Positions 24,990 through 35,218 are shown, numbered from the stretch's first letter. The stretch is DNA of 57,464 bases from Tepidamorphus sp. (GCA_028280885.1 JANQKY010000103.1:1-57464); one strand, 5' to 3'. Made by a program: numbers and translations. Notes: generated from the letters alone by a model not told the origin.

Positions 24990-26030
24990 ATGAAACTGCC
25001 CCGCAATTTCTATCGCCCGCTCGCCGTCGGCGCGCCTGCCCCGCTCCGGGAGATGCCGGTCCGCGCGGAGCGGATGATCCATTTCGTGCCGCCGCATATC
25101 GACAAGGTGCGCGCCAAGGTTCCCGACCTGATCCGCCAGGTCGACATCGTGCTGGGCAATCTGGAGGATGCGATCCCCGCTGATGCCAAGGAGGCGGCGC
25201 GTGCCGGCTTCATCGCGATGGCGAAGGACAACGATTTCGGCGATACGGGCCTTTGGACCCGGATCAACGCGCTCAACAGCCCCTGGGCGCTCGACGACCT
25301 GACCGGGATCGTCGGCGCAGTCGGCAACGCGCTCGACGTGGTCATGCTGCCGAAGGTCGAGGGCGTCTGGGACATTCACTATCTCGACCAGTTGCTCGCC
25401 CAGCTCGAGGCGCGGCACGGGGTGGAAAAGCCGATCCTCATCCACGCCATCCTGGAAACCGCCGAGGGCGTCAACAATGTCGAGGCGATCGCCAGCGCCA
25501 GCCCGCGCATGCACGGCATGAGCCTCGGCCCGGCCGATCTCGCCGCCTCCCGGGCGATGAAGACGACGCGGGTCGGCGGCGGCCATCCCGGCTATTCGGT
25601 CTTGCCCGATCCCGACGACGGCGGCGCGCGGGCCGGCATCCAGCAGGATCTCTGGCACTACACGATCGCGCGGATGGTCGATGCCTGCGCGGCAAACGGC
25701 ATCAAGGCCTTCTATGGCCCGTTCGGCGACTTCTCCGATCCGCAGGCCTGCGAATCACAGTTCCGCAACGCCTTCCTGATGGGCTGCGCCGGCGCCTGGA
25801 CGCTGCATCCCTCGCAGATCGATATCGCCAAATCCGTCTTCAGCCCCGATCCCGACGAGGTGGCGATGGCCAAGCGGATCCTGAAGGCGATGCCGGATGG
25901 CACGGGCGCGGTGATGATCGACGGCAAGATGCAGGACGATGCGACCTGGAAGCAGGCGAAGGTAATTGTCGATCTCGCCCGCCTTGTCGCCCAAAAGGAC
26001 CCCGCGCTGGCGGAAACCTATGGACTTTAG
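24990..26030 (+). CDS. HpcH/HpaI (CitE-like) CoA-ester lyase
   Basis: This 346-aa TIM-barrel lyase belongs to the HpcH/HpaI aldolase-citrate lyase beta superfamily. It has VLGNLEDAIP (metal and CoA region), LPKVEGVWD, HAILETAEGVNNVEAI and SLGPADLAASR in the expected order. Relatives cleave malyl-CoA or beta-methylmalyl-CoA, or hydrolyse malyl-CoA. This longer branch is not the standard Mcl1, so the substrate is left open. ATG at 24990 begins the conserved MKLPRNFYRPL segment, and the frame stays open to 24891. It is divergent from the AEC transporter gene. Confidence 0.85.
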   Translation: MKLPRNFYRPLAVGAPAPLREMPVRAERMIHFVPPHIDKVRAKVPDLIRQVDIVLGNLEDAIPADAKEAARAGFIAMAKDNDFGDTGLWTRINALNSPWALDDLTGIVGAVGNALDVVMLPKVEGVWDIHYLDQLLAQLEARHGVEKPILIHAILETAEGVNNVEAIASASPRMHGMSLGPADLAASRAMKTTRVGGGHPGYSVLPDPDDGGARAGIQQDLWHYTIARMVDACAANGIKAFYGPFGDFSDPQACESQFRNAFLMGCAGAWTLHPSQIDIAKSVFSPDPDEVAMAKRILKAMPDGTGAVMIDGKMQDDATWKQAKVIVDLARLVAQKDPALAETYGL

Positions 26031-26036
26031 GACCAC

Positions 26037-26065
26037 TTGACAGTGTTTTGCCGCGCTTCGACAAT
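26037..26065 (+). promoter_or_regulatory. Sigma-70-like promoter of hspQ
   Basis: A perfect -35 TTGACA (26037-26042) and a -10 GACAAT (26060-26065) are separated by 17 bp. They sit 7 bp after the lyase stop codon and 60 bp before the hspQ start. Thus hspQ probably has its own promoter. Confidence 0.6.
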
Positions 26066-26124
26066 TTGCTAGAGTGCAAATGAAGTCGTCTGAACGACAA
26101 TCAAGTAGCAGAGAGACGCGTATC

Positions 26125-26466
26125 GTGTCCCAAATGACGATATCGAGATCAGCGAAATACCAGATCGGTCAGGTGGTTCGCCACCGGATCTACCCGTTCC
26201 GGGGTGTCGTGTTCGACGTCGATCCGACGTTTTCCAACACCGAGGAATGGTGGGAATCGATTCCCGAGGATGTGCGCCCCAAGCGCGACCAGCCATTCTA
26301 CCACCTGTTCGCCGAGAACAGCGAAACCGAATACATCGCCTATGTGTCCGAGCAGAACCTGCTGCCCGACGAATCCGGCGAGCCGGTTCGCCATCCGCAG
26401 GTCGCCGAGGTCTTCGACGGGATCGAGGACGGCGTCTATCAGTCACGCGACGAACGCTGCCACTGA
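26125..26466 (+). CDS. hspQ: Heat-shock protein HspQ
   Basis: HspQ (YccV-like, hemimethylated-DNA-binding domain) is a small heat-shock-induced protein that in enterobacteria stimulates Lon protease toward some substrates. The 113-aa product has the whole domain: KYQIGQVVRHRIYPFRGVVFDVDP, then WWESIPEDVRPKRDQPFYHLF and YIAYVSEQNL. GTG at 26125 has AGAGAG upstream; ATG at 26134 is the other good choice, and a longer frame reaches 26074. It has its own promoter-like element and a shared terminator with the convergent ialB gene. Confidence 0.93.
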   Translation: MSQMTISRSAKYQIGQVVRHRIYPFRGVVFDVDPTFSNTEEWWESIPEDVRPKRDQPFYHLFAENSETEYIAYVSEQNLLPDESGEPVRHPQVAEVFDGIEDGVYQSRDERCH

Positions 26467-26504
26467 GCCGCGCGCTCCCACTTCGATTGATACGGCACAA
26501 ATAA

Positions 26505-26532
26505 AAACGCGCGCCCCGAGGGACGCGCGTTT
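26505..26532. terminator. Bidirectional terminator between hspQ and ialB
   Basis: AAACGCGCG (26505-26513) and CGCGCGTTT (26524-26532) form a 9-bp stem, extended by CCC/GGG pairs in the loop, followed by TTGTTT on the plus strand and preceded by A-rich sequence for the minus strand. It lies between two convergent genes and can stop both. Confidence 0.8.
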
Positions 26533-26573
26533 GTTTCGTTTATCGTCGGGCTCGGGCCGGCGTCCTCTATAGG

Positions 26574-27245
26574 CTATTCCGACTGTTCCTGGCCGTCGAG
26601 CAGCTTCTGGCGGGCTTCCTCGGCGCGCTTCTGAAGCTCGTCCTGCAGCTTCTGGCGCTGCTGGGCAAGCTCTTCCATCGGCACCGGCGCGCCGTCCCAG
26701 GTCTTGGTGAAGCCGATCAGGGTGAGGCCGATGCCGACCGCCTTGCCCTGGTTGTTGATCACCAGGACGACGAGATTGTTGCCGGCCTTCAGGCTGTTGA
26801 CGAAGGCGTCGCCGATTTCCATTTCCGCGTAACAGGCGTTCGGCAGGCAGATGACGTATTTGCCGGCGATCTGCTCGCCCTCGTCGATCTGCAGCCGGAT
26901 ACCGGGCTGGATCAGGGTGCCCAGCGGCACGGCCGCGCGGACCACGTGCTTGCCCTCGGGCGTCTTGGTCTCCTGCACGGACACCGACGCCAGGAACTCG
27001 CCCGTTTCGGTGCGAACCTCCTGCGTCACCAGGCAGACTTCCTGATTGTCGTTTGCCTGGTCCGGCGCGCAGAGCTTGATCCAGCTGCCGAGGCTTGCCG
27101 CCCCCGCCTGCGCGTTGTCCGACTGCTGGGCGGCCGCAGGACCTGCCAGCGGGCCGGCCACGGCGCCGAGCGCCATCACCCCGGCCGCCACAACGCCGGC
27201 TGCGAAACGCCGGCAACGATTGGAAGTTTCCTGAACGGGCAACAT
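26574..27245 (-). CDS. IalB-family secreted protein
   Basis: This 223-aa exported protein of the invasion-associated locus B family has a signal peptide (about 1-39, ending GPAAAQQ). The mature part has the family features CLVTQEV, FLASVSVQE, RAAVPLGTLIQPGI and the ICLPNACYAEMEIGD cysteine pair, likely a disulphide. In Bartonella IalB promotes erythrocyte invasion. Environmental alphaproteobacteria carry many homologues of unknown role. The C-terminus (about 190-218) is a charged Gln/Glu-rich helix of probable coiled-coil type. Confidence 0.9.
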   Translation of the reverse strand: MLPVQETSNRCRRFAAGVVAAGVMALGAVAGPLAGPAAAQQSDNAQAGAASLGSWIKLCAPDQANDNQEVCLVTQEVRTETGEFLASVSVQETKTPEGKHVVRAAVPLGTLIQPGIRLQIDEGEQIAGKYVICLPNACYAEMEIGDAFVNSLKAGNNLVVLVINNQGKAVGIGLTLIGFTKTWDGAPVPMEELAQQRQKLQDELQKRAEEARQKLLDGQEQSE

Positions 27246-27565
27246 TCGTGTTCCTCGAAATCCGTCTTGATTGCTTTACCGATCGGGGCCGATGGGTCGG
27301 CCGTCGCCCCCTCATCGCCCGCAGGCACGGCGATTTCAGCGGTGTTGGCTCCAGCACAAATCAGGCAACATCATGTCGGGACCGGTCGCCGGCATGACCC
27401 GGCACGCCATGACCCGCACGCCACTGCCCAAATCGCGCCGGTTTCGCATAGCGCGTATCGCCGCCGATTACCAGCCACAGAAACGTGTTGTGACATCTTT
27501 CGCGCCAATTCGCCGGCCATCGTCGTGATACGCTCACGAACGCTGATTCGCGCAAGAGGCCGCCC
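27246..27565. other. Divergent intergenic region between ialB and the YejA-like gene
   Basis: I see no gene in these 320 bp. They must hold the promoters of both flanking divergent genes, but no strong -35/-10 pair stands out. A perfect 6-bp hairpin GGCCGA-TGGG-TCGGCC lies at 27287-27302 in the presumed ialB leader. Confidence 0.6.
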
Positions 27566-29440
27566 GTGCTGATATCCGCCGCCGTTTCCCGCGTCTTCGG
27601 CGCCTGTCCACGCCGCCGCCCACGCCGCCGTAACGTCACCCGGCGCCTGACGCTTGCGGGCCTCTCAGTCCTGGGACTTGCCGGACTTCCCTTAAAGGCC
27701 CTGGCCGATCCGGACTACGCCATCGCCATGCATGGCGAACCGGCCTATGCGCGCGATTTCACCGCCTTCGACTACGTCAATCCCGACGCGCCCAAGGGCG
27801 GCCGGCTGACGATCGGCGTGGTCGGCACCTATGACAGCCTCAATCCCTTCATCGTCCAGGGCATCGCCGCGGCGGGCCTGCGCGGACATGTCTTTCAATC
27901 ATTGATGACGCGCGGCCTCGATGAGCCGTTCACGCTCTACGGGTTGCTGGCCGAAACCATCGATGTCGCCGAGGACCGCAGCAGCGTGACCTTCACGATC
28001 AACGGCGCGGCCCGGTTTTCCGACGGCAGCCCCGTGCTGGCCGACGACGTGCTGTTTTCCTGGGAGGTGCTGCGGACCAGGGGCCGGCCGAATTACCGCA
28101 CCTATTACAACCAGGTCGACACGGCCGAGCGGCTTGACGAGCGGACCGTCCGCTTCACCTTCGCCGGCCCGCCGGACCGGGAGATGCCGATGATCATGGC
28201 GCTGATGCCGATCCTGCCGCGCGCCCACTACGCGGATGTCCCCTTCGACCGCAGTTCGTCTACCCTGCCGGTCGGCAGCGGCCCCTATACGGTCGGCGCG
28301 GCCGATCTCGGCAAGTCCGTCACCTATCGGCGCGATCCGGACTATTGGGGCCGCGATTTGGCCGTCGAGCGCGGCCGGTTCAATTTCGACGAGATCAAAT
28401 ACGACTATTTCCGCAACGATACGGCGCTGCTGGAAGCCTTCAAGAAGGGGCTGGTCGATATCCTACCGGAGGAGAACCCGGCCCGCTGGGCGACCGACTA
28501 CAGCTTCCCGGCGGTGCGCGATGGCCGGGTCGTTCTGGACGAGTTCGATAACGGCCAGCCGCGCGGCATGTCCGCGCTCGTCTTCAACACGCGCCGGCCG
28601 GTCTTCGCCGATATCCGGGTTCGCGAGGCGCTGCTGATCCTGTTCGACGCCGAATGGATCAACAAGACCCTCTATCACGACCTCTATCAGCGCACCGAAA
28701 GCTTCTATCCGGCCTCCGAACTGTCCGCGCAGGGGCGCCCGGCAAGCGACCACGAGCGCGAGTTGCTCGCCCCCTGGATCGACGGGATCCGGCCGGACAT
28801 CCTCGATGGCAGCTACGCGCTGCCGCAAACCGACGGCTCGGGCCGCGACCGCGACGGCCTGCGGCGGGCGATCGGGCTCCTGGAGGAGGCGGGTTACACG
28901 CTCGTCAACGGCGTCATGACCAATCGCGAAACCGGCGCTCCGCTGTCCTTCGAGATCCTGGTCGCGACCCCGGACCAGGAGCGGCTGGCGCTGTCCTATG
29001 CCCGGTTCCTGAAGCGCGCCGGCATCACCGCTACCGTACGGCAGGTCGACAGCGCGCAGTTCGAACGGCGGCGCCAGACCTTCGATTTCGACATGATGCC
29101 GTATTTCTGGTTCTCCTCGCTGTCGCCTGGAAACGAGCAGAAATTCTACTGGGGCAGCGAGGCGGCCGCCTCCGAGGGCAGCCGCAACTATATGGGCGTC
29201 GCCGACCCGGCGGTCGATGCGATGATCGAGGCGATGCTGGCGGCGGAAGACCGGGACGGCTTCGTCGACGCGGTGGGGGCACTCGACCGCGTGCTGATGT
29301 CGGGCCTCTACGTGGTGCCGCTCTATCACCTGCCGAAGCAATGGGTGGCGCGCTGGTCGCGAATCGAGCGACCGGAGCGGACTTCGTTGTATGGTTACGA
29401 TCTTGATTCGTGGTGGTTCGCCGGGGAGACGGACCAGTGA
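27566..29440 (+). CDS. YejA-like peptide ABC transporter binding protein
   Basis: This 624-aa family-5 extracellular solute-binding protein is close to YejA, the binding component of the YejABEF peptide/microcin C importer. The N-terminus has a twin-arginine-like motif (TRRLTLAG) before a hydrophobic segment ending KALADPD, so Tat export is likely. Mature hallmarks include AMHGEPAY, DAPKGGRLTIGVVGTYDSLNPF, GLLAETIDVAED and the FSDGSPVLADDV and GSGPY motifs. Start is GTG at 27566. The transporter permeases and ATPase are not adjacent. Instead an acyl-CoA-synthetase-like gene follows within 50 bp. Confidence 0.93.
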   Translation: MLISAAVSRVFGACPRRRPRRRNVTRRLTLAGLSVLGLAGLPLKALADPDYAIAMHGEPAYARDFTAFDYVNPDAPKGGRLTIGVVGTYDSLNPFIVQGIAAAGLRGHVFQSLMTRGLDEPFTLYGLLAETIDVAEDRSSVTFTINGAARFSDGSPVLADDVLFSWEVLRTRGRPNYRTYYNQVDTAERLDERTVRFTFAGPPDREMPMIMALMPILPRAHYADVPFDRSSSTLPVGSGPYTVGAADLGKSVTYRRDPDYWGRDLAVERGRFNFDEIKYDYFRNDTALLEAFKKGLVDILPEENPARWATDYSFPAVRDGRVVLDEFDNGQPRGMSALVFNTRRPVFADIRVREALLILFDAEWINKTLYHDLYQRTESFYPASELSAQGRPASDHERELLAPWIDGIRPDILDGSYALPQTDGSGRDRDGLRRAIGLLEEAGYTLVNGVMTNRETGAPLSFEILVATPDQERLALSYARFLKRAGITATVRQVDSAQFERRRQTFDFDMMPYFWFSSLSPGNEQKFYWGSEAAASEGSRNYMGVADPAVDAMIEAMLAAEDRDGFVDAVGALDRVLMSGLYVVPLYHLPKQWVARWSRIERPERTSLYGYDLDSWWFAGETDQ

Positions 29441-29488
29441 ATTGCGAGCGCCTTGGCGCGGTTCGAAAAGGCTTTGGGGACGAGCGGC

Positions 29489-31252
29489 ATGATTCTGGTC
29501 GAGCAGGAAGAGGCTGAGCGCCATCGGGCCGCCGGCCATTGGGGCGACATGGCGCTCGACGAACTCCTCAAGCGCAACGCCGCGGAAAACGGCGGCCGGG
29601 TCGCCCTGATCGATCGTGGCGAGCGGATCGGCTGGCGCCGGCCGTTTTCCGACGAACTGACCTGGAGCGACGTCGACCACATGGTCTCGGCGCTTGCCGC
29701 GGTGTTTCTCGATTGCGGTATCAAGCAGAACGACGTGGCCGCCGTCCAGCTCGGCAATTCCACCGAGGCGCTGATCGCCCATCTTGCCCTTCTGCGCGCC
29801 GGCGCGATCCCCGCCGCCGTTCCGGTGGCCTGGCGGATCCGCGACCTGAACGTCGCCTTCTCGCGGATCGAGCCCGCCGTCCTGGTGACGGCGACGCGGA
29901 TCGGGCCGACCTTTCACTGCGAACAGATGATGCAGTCGGCCGCCGAGACGCTGTCGGTGCGCAACGTCCTGGCCTTCGGCGATCCCGTCCCCGACGGCGT
30001 GCAGCCGCTCAACCCCGCCCTTGCCGCGGATGCCCCAACGGAGGGCGGACAGGGCGCGCCGCGCGCCGGCAATGCGGCCGATCACGTCGCGATGGTGACC
30101 TTTTCCTCCTGGGAAGGCCGGCTCGAGCCGGTCGCGCGCAGCCACAATCAGTGGATCGCCGCGGCGATGGAGGTGGCGCTCTCAGCCGAGATCGAGCCGG
30201 AATCCGCCCTCGTCACGACGCTGCTGCCCTCCTCGCTTGCCGGCTTCGCCACCGGCATGGTCGCCTGGCTCCTGACCGGATGTCGGCTGACCCTGGTGAT
30301 GCCCATGACGGCGTCGGCGTTCCAGCGCGAGATTGCCCGGATCGCGCCGTCGCATCTCGTCGTCCCCGGATCGCTCGGCGGCCTGGTCGAGGAGACCGAC
30401 GGGGCGGAGAACCTGCGCTTGATCCGCTACTGGCCGGCGCCGGAAGTGTTCGCGACCGCCCGTGGCGGCGACGCCCCGGGGGCCGCCCCGGGGACCATGG
30501 GGACAGAGGACGACACCGATGAGGGCGGCGATACAGGCGGCCCAGGCGAAGGGAGCGCGCTCGATCTCGTCTCCCTTGACGAAATGGCGCTGAAGGCGAT
30601 CCGGCCGGAGGCGCTAAGCGAGGCCGCAGTCGCGCTGCCGGTCGCGGCCGTGGCGGGCCTGGCGGAAGAGGACGACCCGATCCCGGAGGTGGAGACGCCG
30701 CTGGTGTCGGCGCGCATGCCCGGCACCCTGTTCCGGCCTGGCGGCGGCGCGATGCCCGGCGCGCTGATGAGCGGTGCGCTGCTCGTCGGCGGGCCGCAGG
30801 TGCCGACCCACCCGTTCGCGCCGGGCGACGGCGAGATCTCGTTCCGCTTCAAGCCGCATCCGGACGGCTTTCGCGAATCCGGCCTGCGCTGCCGCCTGAT
30901 CGGCGAGGCGGAACCGATGCTGGCCGTGGAAGGCCACCGGCGCGACACGATCATCACCGGCGGCCTTGCGATCTGCGCGGAAACACTCGACGCGATCTAT
31001 GGCGGCTTCGACGGTTTTCTCGATGCCGCGGCGACCAGCGTCGCCGACGACCTGTTCGGGGCCCGGATCGTTGCCGCCGTGGTGCCGCGGCCCGGCGGCG
31101 ACTATTCGCTGTCCGCGTTTCGCGCCCATCTCCGCGATATCGGGACGGCGGCGCACATGCTGCCGGACCGCATCATCACCGTGCCGGAAATTCCGCGCGC
31201 GCCGGACGGGACCGTGCAGCGGGCGATGATAACCGTCGAGCATGCCGCCTGA
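29489..31252 (+). CDS. Degenerate adenylate-forming (acyl-CoA synthetase-like) protein
   Basis: The 587-aa product has the two-domain layout of AMP-binding acyl-CoA synthetases: an N-terminal LDELLKRNAAENGGRVALID segment, LGNSTEALIAHLALLRAGAIP, and a C-terminal GHRRDTIITGGLAICAETLD segment matching motif A8. Catalytic motifs are changed. The Gly/Ser/Thr-rich loop with its PKG lysine reads TFSSWEGRLEPVARSH (about 205-220), and the C-terminal catalytic lysine of P-R-x3-G-K is Thr in PRAPDGTVQR. A low-complexity acidic stretch interrupts the middle. It is probably inactive in adenylation. ATG at 29489 is preferred to TTG at 29453. Confidence 0.82.
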   Translation: MILVEQEEAERHRAAGHWGDMALDELLKRNAAENGGRVALIDRGERIGWRRPFSDELTWSDVDHMVSALAAVFLDCGIKQNDVAAVQLGNSTEALIAHLALLRAGAIPAAVPVAWRIRDLNVAFSRIEPAVLVTATRIGPTFHCEQMMQSAAETLSVRNVLAFGDPVPDGVQPLNPALAADAPTEGGQGAPRAGNAADHVAMVTFSSWEGRLEPVARSHNQWIAAAMEVALSAEIEPESALVTTLLPSSLAGFATGMVAWLLTGCRLTLVMPMTASAFQREIARIAPSHLVVPGSLGGLVEETDGAENLRLIRYWPAPEVFATARGGDAPGAAPGTMGTEDDTDEGGDTGGPGEGSALDLVSLDEMALKAIRPEALSEAAVALPVAAVAGLAEEDDPIPEVETPLVSARMPGTLFRPGGGAMPGALMSGALLVGGPQVPTHPFAPGDGEISFRFKPHPDGFRESGLRCRLIGEAEPMLAVEGHRRDTIITGGLAICAETLDAIYGGFDGFLDAAATSVADDLFGARIVAAVVPRPGGDYSLSAFRAHLRDIGTAAHMLPDRIITVPEIPRAPDGTVQRAMITVEHAA

Positions 31253-31434
31253 CCGAGGCACATCGGGGCCGCTGCGGGTGGACTTTCCGCAGATTGCGCT
31301 AAGTACCCAACCGGATTGCAAGGAGCGGCGCCGGCACCGTACAGTGAGGCCGACACCATACAGTGAGTCCGAAAAGGGCGATGCAGCAGCCAGGCGATCG
31401 GGATATCCCGATTTCAAGCCAACCGGAGTGGAGA

Positions 31435-32100
31435 ATGACCCAGCCGATCCAGCTCGACGTGATTTCCGATACGATTTGTCCGTGGTGCTATATCGGCAAG
31501 CGACGGCTTGAGCAGGCAATCGCGATGCGCCCCGATATTACCGTCGACATTCGCTGGCGGCCCTATCAGCTCGATCCGACCATTCCCGACGGCGGCGTCG
31601 ACCGGCGCGCCTATCTGGAAAACAAGTTCGGCGGCCCGGATCAGGCAAAGGAAATCTACACCCGCATCAAGGAGGCCGGCGACGCGGAAGGCCTCGATTT
31701 CGCGTTCGACAAGATCAAGCGGACGCCGAACACGATCCATTCGCACCGCCTGATCCGCTGGGCCTCGAACAACGACGCCCAGGACGCGGTCGTCGAGCGG
31801 TTGTTCCAGATCTACTTCCTGGAAGGCGGCGACATCGAGGATCGCGATACGCTGACCGAGGTCGCCCGGCAGAACGGAATGGATGCGGATCTCGTGCACG
31901 AACTGCTGGGCGGCGACGCCGATGTCGACCTGGTCCAGCGCGAGATCCGGACCGCGCAGAAGATCGGCGTGACCGGAGTGCCCTGCTTCGTCTTCGCCAA
32001 CGCCTTCGGCGTCATGGGCGCCCAATCGCCCGAGATCATCGCGGAGTCGCTGGACAAGGCCGTGGCCGAACACTCCCAGACCGCCGAGGCGACGGCCTGA
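31435..32100 (+). CDS. FrnE-like DsbA-family oxidoreductase
   Basis: This 221-aa thioredoxin-fold protein of the FrnE/DsbA-like group has the redox motif CPWC in DTICPWCYIGKRRLEQA (about residues 11-27), an all-helical insert and the cis-Pro region KIGVTGVPCFVFAN. There is no signal peptide, so it acts in the cytosol, as disulphide isomerase or glutathione-type transferase. ATG at 31435 has a GGAG-containing site upstream and starts the fold. The frame is open back to 31363. Confidence 0.92.
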   Translation: MTQPIQLDVISDTICPWCYIGKRRLEQAIAMRPDITVDIRWRPYQLDPTIPDGGVDRRAYLENKFGGPDQAKEIYTRIKEAGDAEGLDFAFDKIKRTPNTIHSHRLIRWASNNDAQDAVVERLFQIYFLEGGDIEDRDTLTEVARQNGMDADLVHELLGGDADVDLVQREIRTAQKIGVTGVPCFVFANAFGVMGAQSPEIIAESLDKAVAEHSQTAEATA

Positions 32101-32130
32101 TCCGGAGATCGGCGGCCGGATGATGCCGCG

Positions 32131-32688
32131 TCAGGGCGCCTTGTATTTGACCTGCACGACGTGAATGTACCGGAAGATCGCTGAGAACAGCGTCTCCCGG
32201 TCCAGCGGGCTGACCGGATCCTCCTCCGCGCAGACCGTCACGCCATAGGCATAGTTCCTGTTGTCGACCTCGCCCGAGATCTTGTAGCTGCGCGCCTTCA
32301 GCACCGGTACCGATGGCAGGCTGTAGGACTGATGGATCTTCCGCTTGGTGATCAGCTGGTCCTGGTCAAGGAGTTTGATCGGACGCGCGACGATCCTGAA
32401 CATGAGCTTCACCTGCGGCGGCACGGACGATGCCTCGCCGGCGAGCGGGACGTCCGAGGCCTGCTTCGCGTAGGTGATGCGCAGCTTCTTGAACTTCGTG
32501 TTGTCCGGCAGGTGGAGCGGCGCGACGACACAGGCCGAGCCGGATGCGGCCGCCCCCATCATCTGCGGCGTAAGCGTGATATAGCCTGTTCCGGCGACCG
32601 CGCCGCCAGCGCCCGCAAGCCAGACCGCACCCGTAACCACCGCCAGGCAAAATCCGCCCAGCCAGCCTCGATTAGTCCCCCCAAGCAT
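32131..32688 (-). CDS. Orphan secreted or membrane-anchored protein
   Basis: The family is not recognised. The 185-aa product begins with a hydrophobic segment (about 9-33, GGFCLAVVTGAVWLAGAGGAVAG) that fits a signal peptide or anchor. The rest is rich in beta-type sequence: FKKLRITYAKQASD near the middle, and a NYAYGVTVCAEEDP stretch with one cysteine that may pair with that in SACVVAPLHLP. ATG at 32688 is preferred over GTG at 32736 because GGGGG lies 5 nt upstream. It converges with the FrnE-like gene (30 bp apart). Confidence 0.65.
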   Translation of the reverse strand: MLGGTNRGWLGGFCLAVVTGAVWLAGAGGAVAGTGYITLTPQMMGAAASGSACVVAPLHLPDNTKFKKLRITYAKQASDVPLAGEASSVPPQVKLMFRIVARPIKLLDQDQLITKRKIHQSYSLPSVPVLKARSYKISGEVDNRNYAYGVTVCAEEDPVSPLDRETLFSAIFRYIHVVQVKYKAP

Positions 32689-32963
32689 TACTGCCCCCAA
32701 GTCGTCCGCCTCTTCGACCCGTTCACTGCCGCCCACGGTCAGATCGCGCCGGGATTTTCTCCCGGACGCACCTCACAACCGCTGGCGGGATCCGCCGGCT
32801 CCCCCGAACAGGAACCGCCGAAATGAATATCGGCCGAACGCGATAGATAGCCTGGCGCGTATTTTAACGTCGTCTGATGATTCTACCATACGGGCGCGCG
32901 GATATCGGAAGCGACCCGGCCGCGCCCTTGGCGGCTGGCGCGGCCGGCGGGAAGCGCGATCGT

Positions 32964-34244
32964 CTACTCCGCGGCGATCAGCCCGGATCGGCCGGCCCCG
33001 GCGCCCGGTCGCTTGTGCATCCGGCCGTCCTTCATGATCATCGCGAGATTGTCCTGATGCTGGAGGATCGACACATCCTGCAGCGGGTTGCCGCGCACCA
33101 GCAGGAGATCGGCGAGGAAACCGGGCTCGACCTTGCCGAGTTCATCGCCATAGCCCATCAGATCAGCGCCGATCTGGGTCGCGCAGCACAGCGCCTCATA
33201 GGGCGTATAGCCGAAATAGCGGACGAAATGCTCGATATCGCGGGCGTTCTGGCCCATCGGCGTCACGGCGAAACCATAGTCGCCGCCAACGACGACGCGG
33301 ATGCCGCGTTTGCGGATTTCGTGATAGGTCGCGCAGGTCGCATCGAACTTGCGGTAGAGCCCCATGCTCTCGACGACGTCCGGCGTCAGGCCGGCGACCT
33401 CGCCCTCCCGCGTGCAGTTGTGCACGAGGCCGAAGGCCGGGCCGACGAAGACCGTGTCCTTGACGCTTTCGAGCATGTCGAGCGCCTCTTCATCGGCGAA
33501 GTCGCAATGATAGATGCAGTCGACCCCATGGCGGACCGCCATCTTGACGCTCTGCGAGGAACGGGCGTGGGCGGCGACCGTCTTGCCGAAGGTGCGGGCG
33601 ACCTTGATGAAGGCGGCCAGTTCCTCGTCCTCCAGCGGCGTGATCTCGGCGCGGGCATGCGAGACGAATTCATCGCCCGAGATGTTGATCTTCAACGTGT
33701 CGACGCCGTCGCGAACGCATTCGCGGGCAACGCGGCGCATCTCGTCGGGTCCGTCGGCGATGAGACCGAAGCTTTCCTGGTGGATGTTGCGCTTGCGCTC
33801 GTCGCCAAGGCCCGCCGTCGTCGTCACCTCGGGGCTGCCGGCGCGCATGCGGGGGCCGGCGATCATGCCGGCTTCGATGGCGTTGCGGGCGGTAACGCCG
33901 AGCAGCGGTTTGGCGGAGGCCGCCTCGAAGATCGAGGTAAAGCCGTGATCGAGCAGCAGCCTGACGTTCTGCGCGGTCAGCAGCATGTGCTCTTCCGGAG
34001 CGATGCGGCCGAGTTCCGGCGGCTCGTTGATGCCGGTGAAGGAGGGATGGCAATGGCCCTCGACCATGCCCGGCATCAGCGTCAGGCCGGTCGCGTCGAG
34101 GATATCGGCGCCCTCGCCGGCCATGCTGGCGGCTGCCTCGCCGACCGCCTCGATCCGGTTGCCGGCGATCAGCACGTCGGTATTGGTCAACTGGTCCGTA
34201 GAGCCGGTCCAGACATCCGCATTCCTGATCAGCGTCTTGGTCAT
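32964..34244 (-). CDS. Metal-dependent amidohydrolase, imidazolonepropionase-like
   Basis: This 426-aa amidohydrolase-superfamily TIM barrel has the metal site residues visible: the HxH pair in VEGHCHPS, the probable carboxylated lysine in DTLKINISGDEF, histidines in AAHARSSQS and IYHCDFAD, and the late aspartate in VVGGDYGFAVTPMG. It belongs to the group containing imidazolonepropionases and organophosphate/prolidase-type hydrolases, which cleave cyclic amides or esters. ATG at 34244 has GGGAGGAG directly upstream. It is the last gene of the sugar-type ABC operon and probably processes the imported compound or a lactonase product. Confidence 0.9.
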   Translation of the reverse strand: MTKTLIRNADVWTGSTDQLTNTDVLIAGNRIEAVGEAAASMAGEGADILDATGLTLMPGMVEGHCHPSFTGINEPPELGRIAPEEHMLLTAQNVRLLLDHGFTSIFEAASAKPLLGVTARNAIEAGMIAGPRMRAGSPEVTTTAGLGDERKRNIHQESFGLIADGPDEMRRVARECVRDGVDTLKINISGDEFVSHARAEITPLEDEELAAFIKVARTFGKTVAAHARSSQSVKMAVRHGVDCIYHCDFADEEALDMLESVKDTVFVGPAFGLVHNCTREGEVAGLTPDVVESMGLYRKFDATCATYHEIRKRGIRVVVGGDYGFAVTPMGQNARDIEHFVRYFGYTPYEALCCATQIGADLMGYGDELGKVEPGFLADLLLVRGNPLQDVSILQHQDNLAMIMKDGRMHKRPGAGAGRSGLIAAE

Positions 34245-34288
34245 CGTCTCCTCCCGATGCGATGCGCCAAGCCGATATGCCGTCCCCG

Positions 34289-35206
<918 letters not shown>

Positions 35207-35218
35207 TGTCTTATACCC

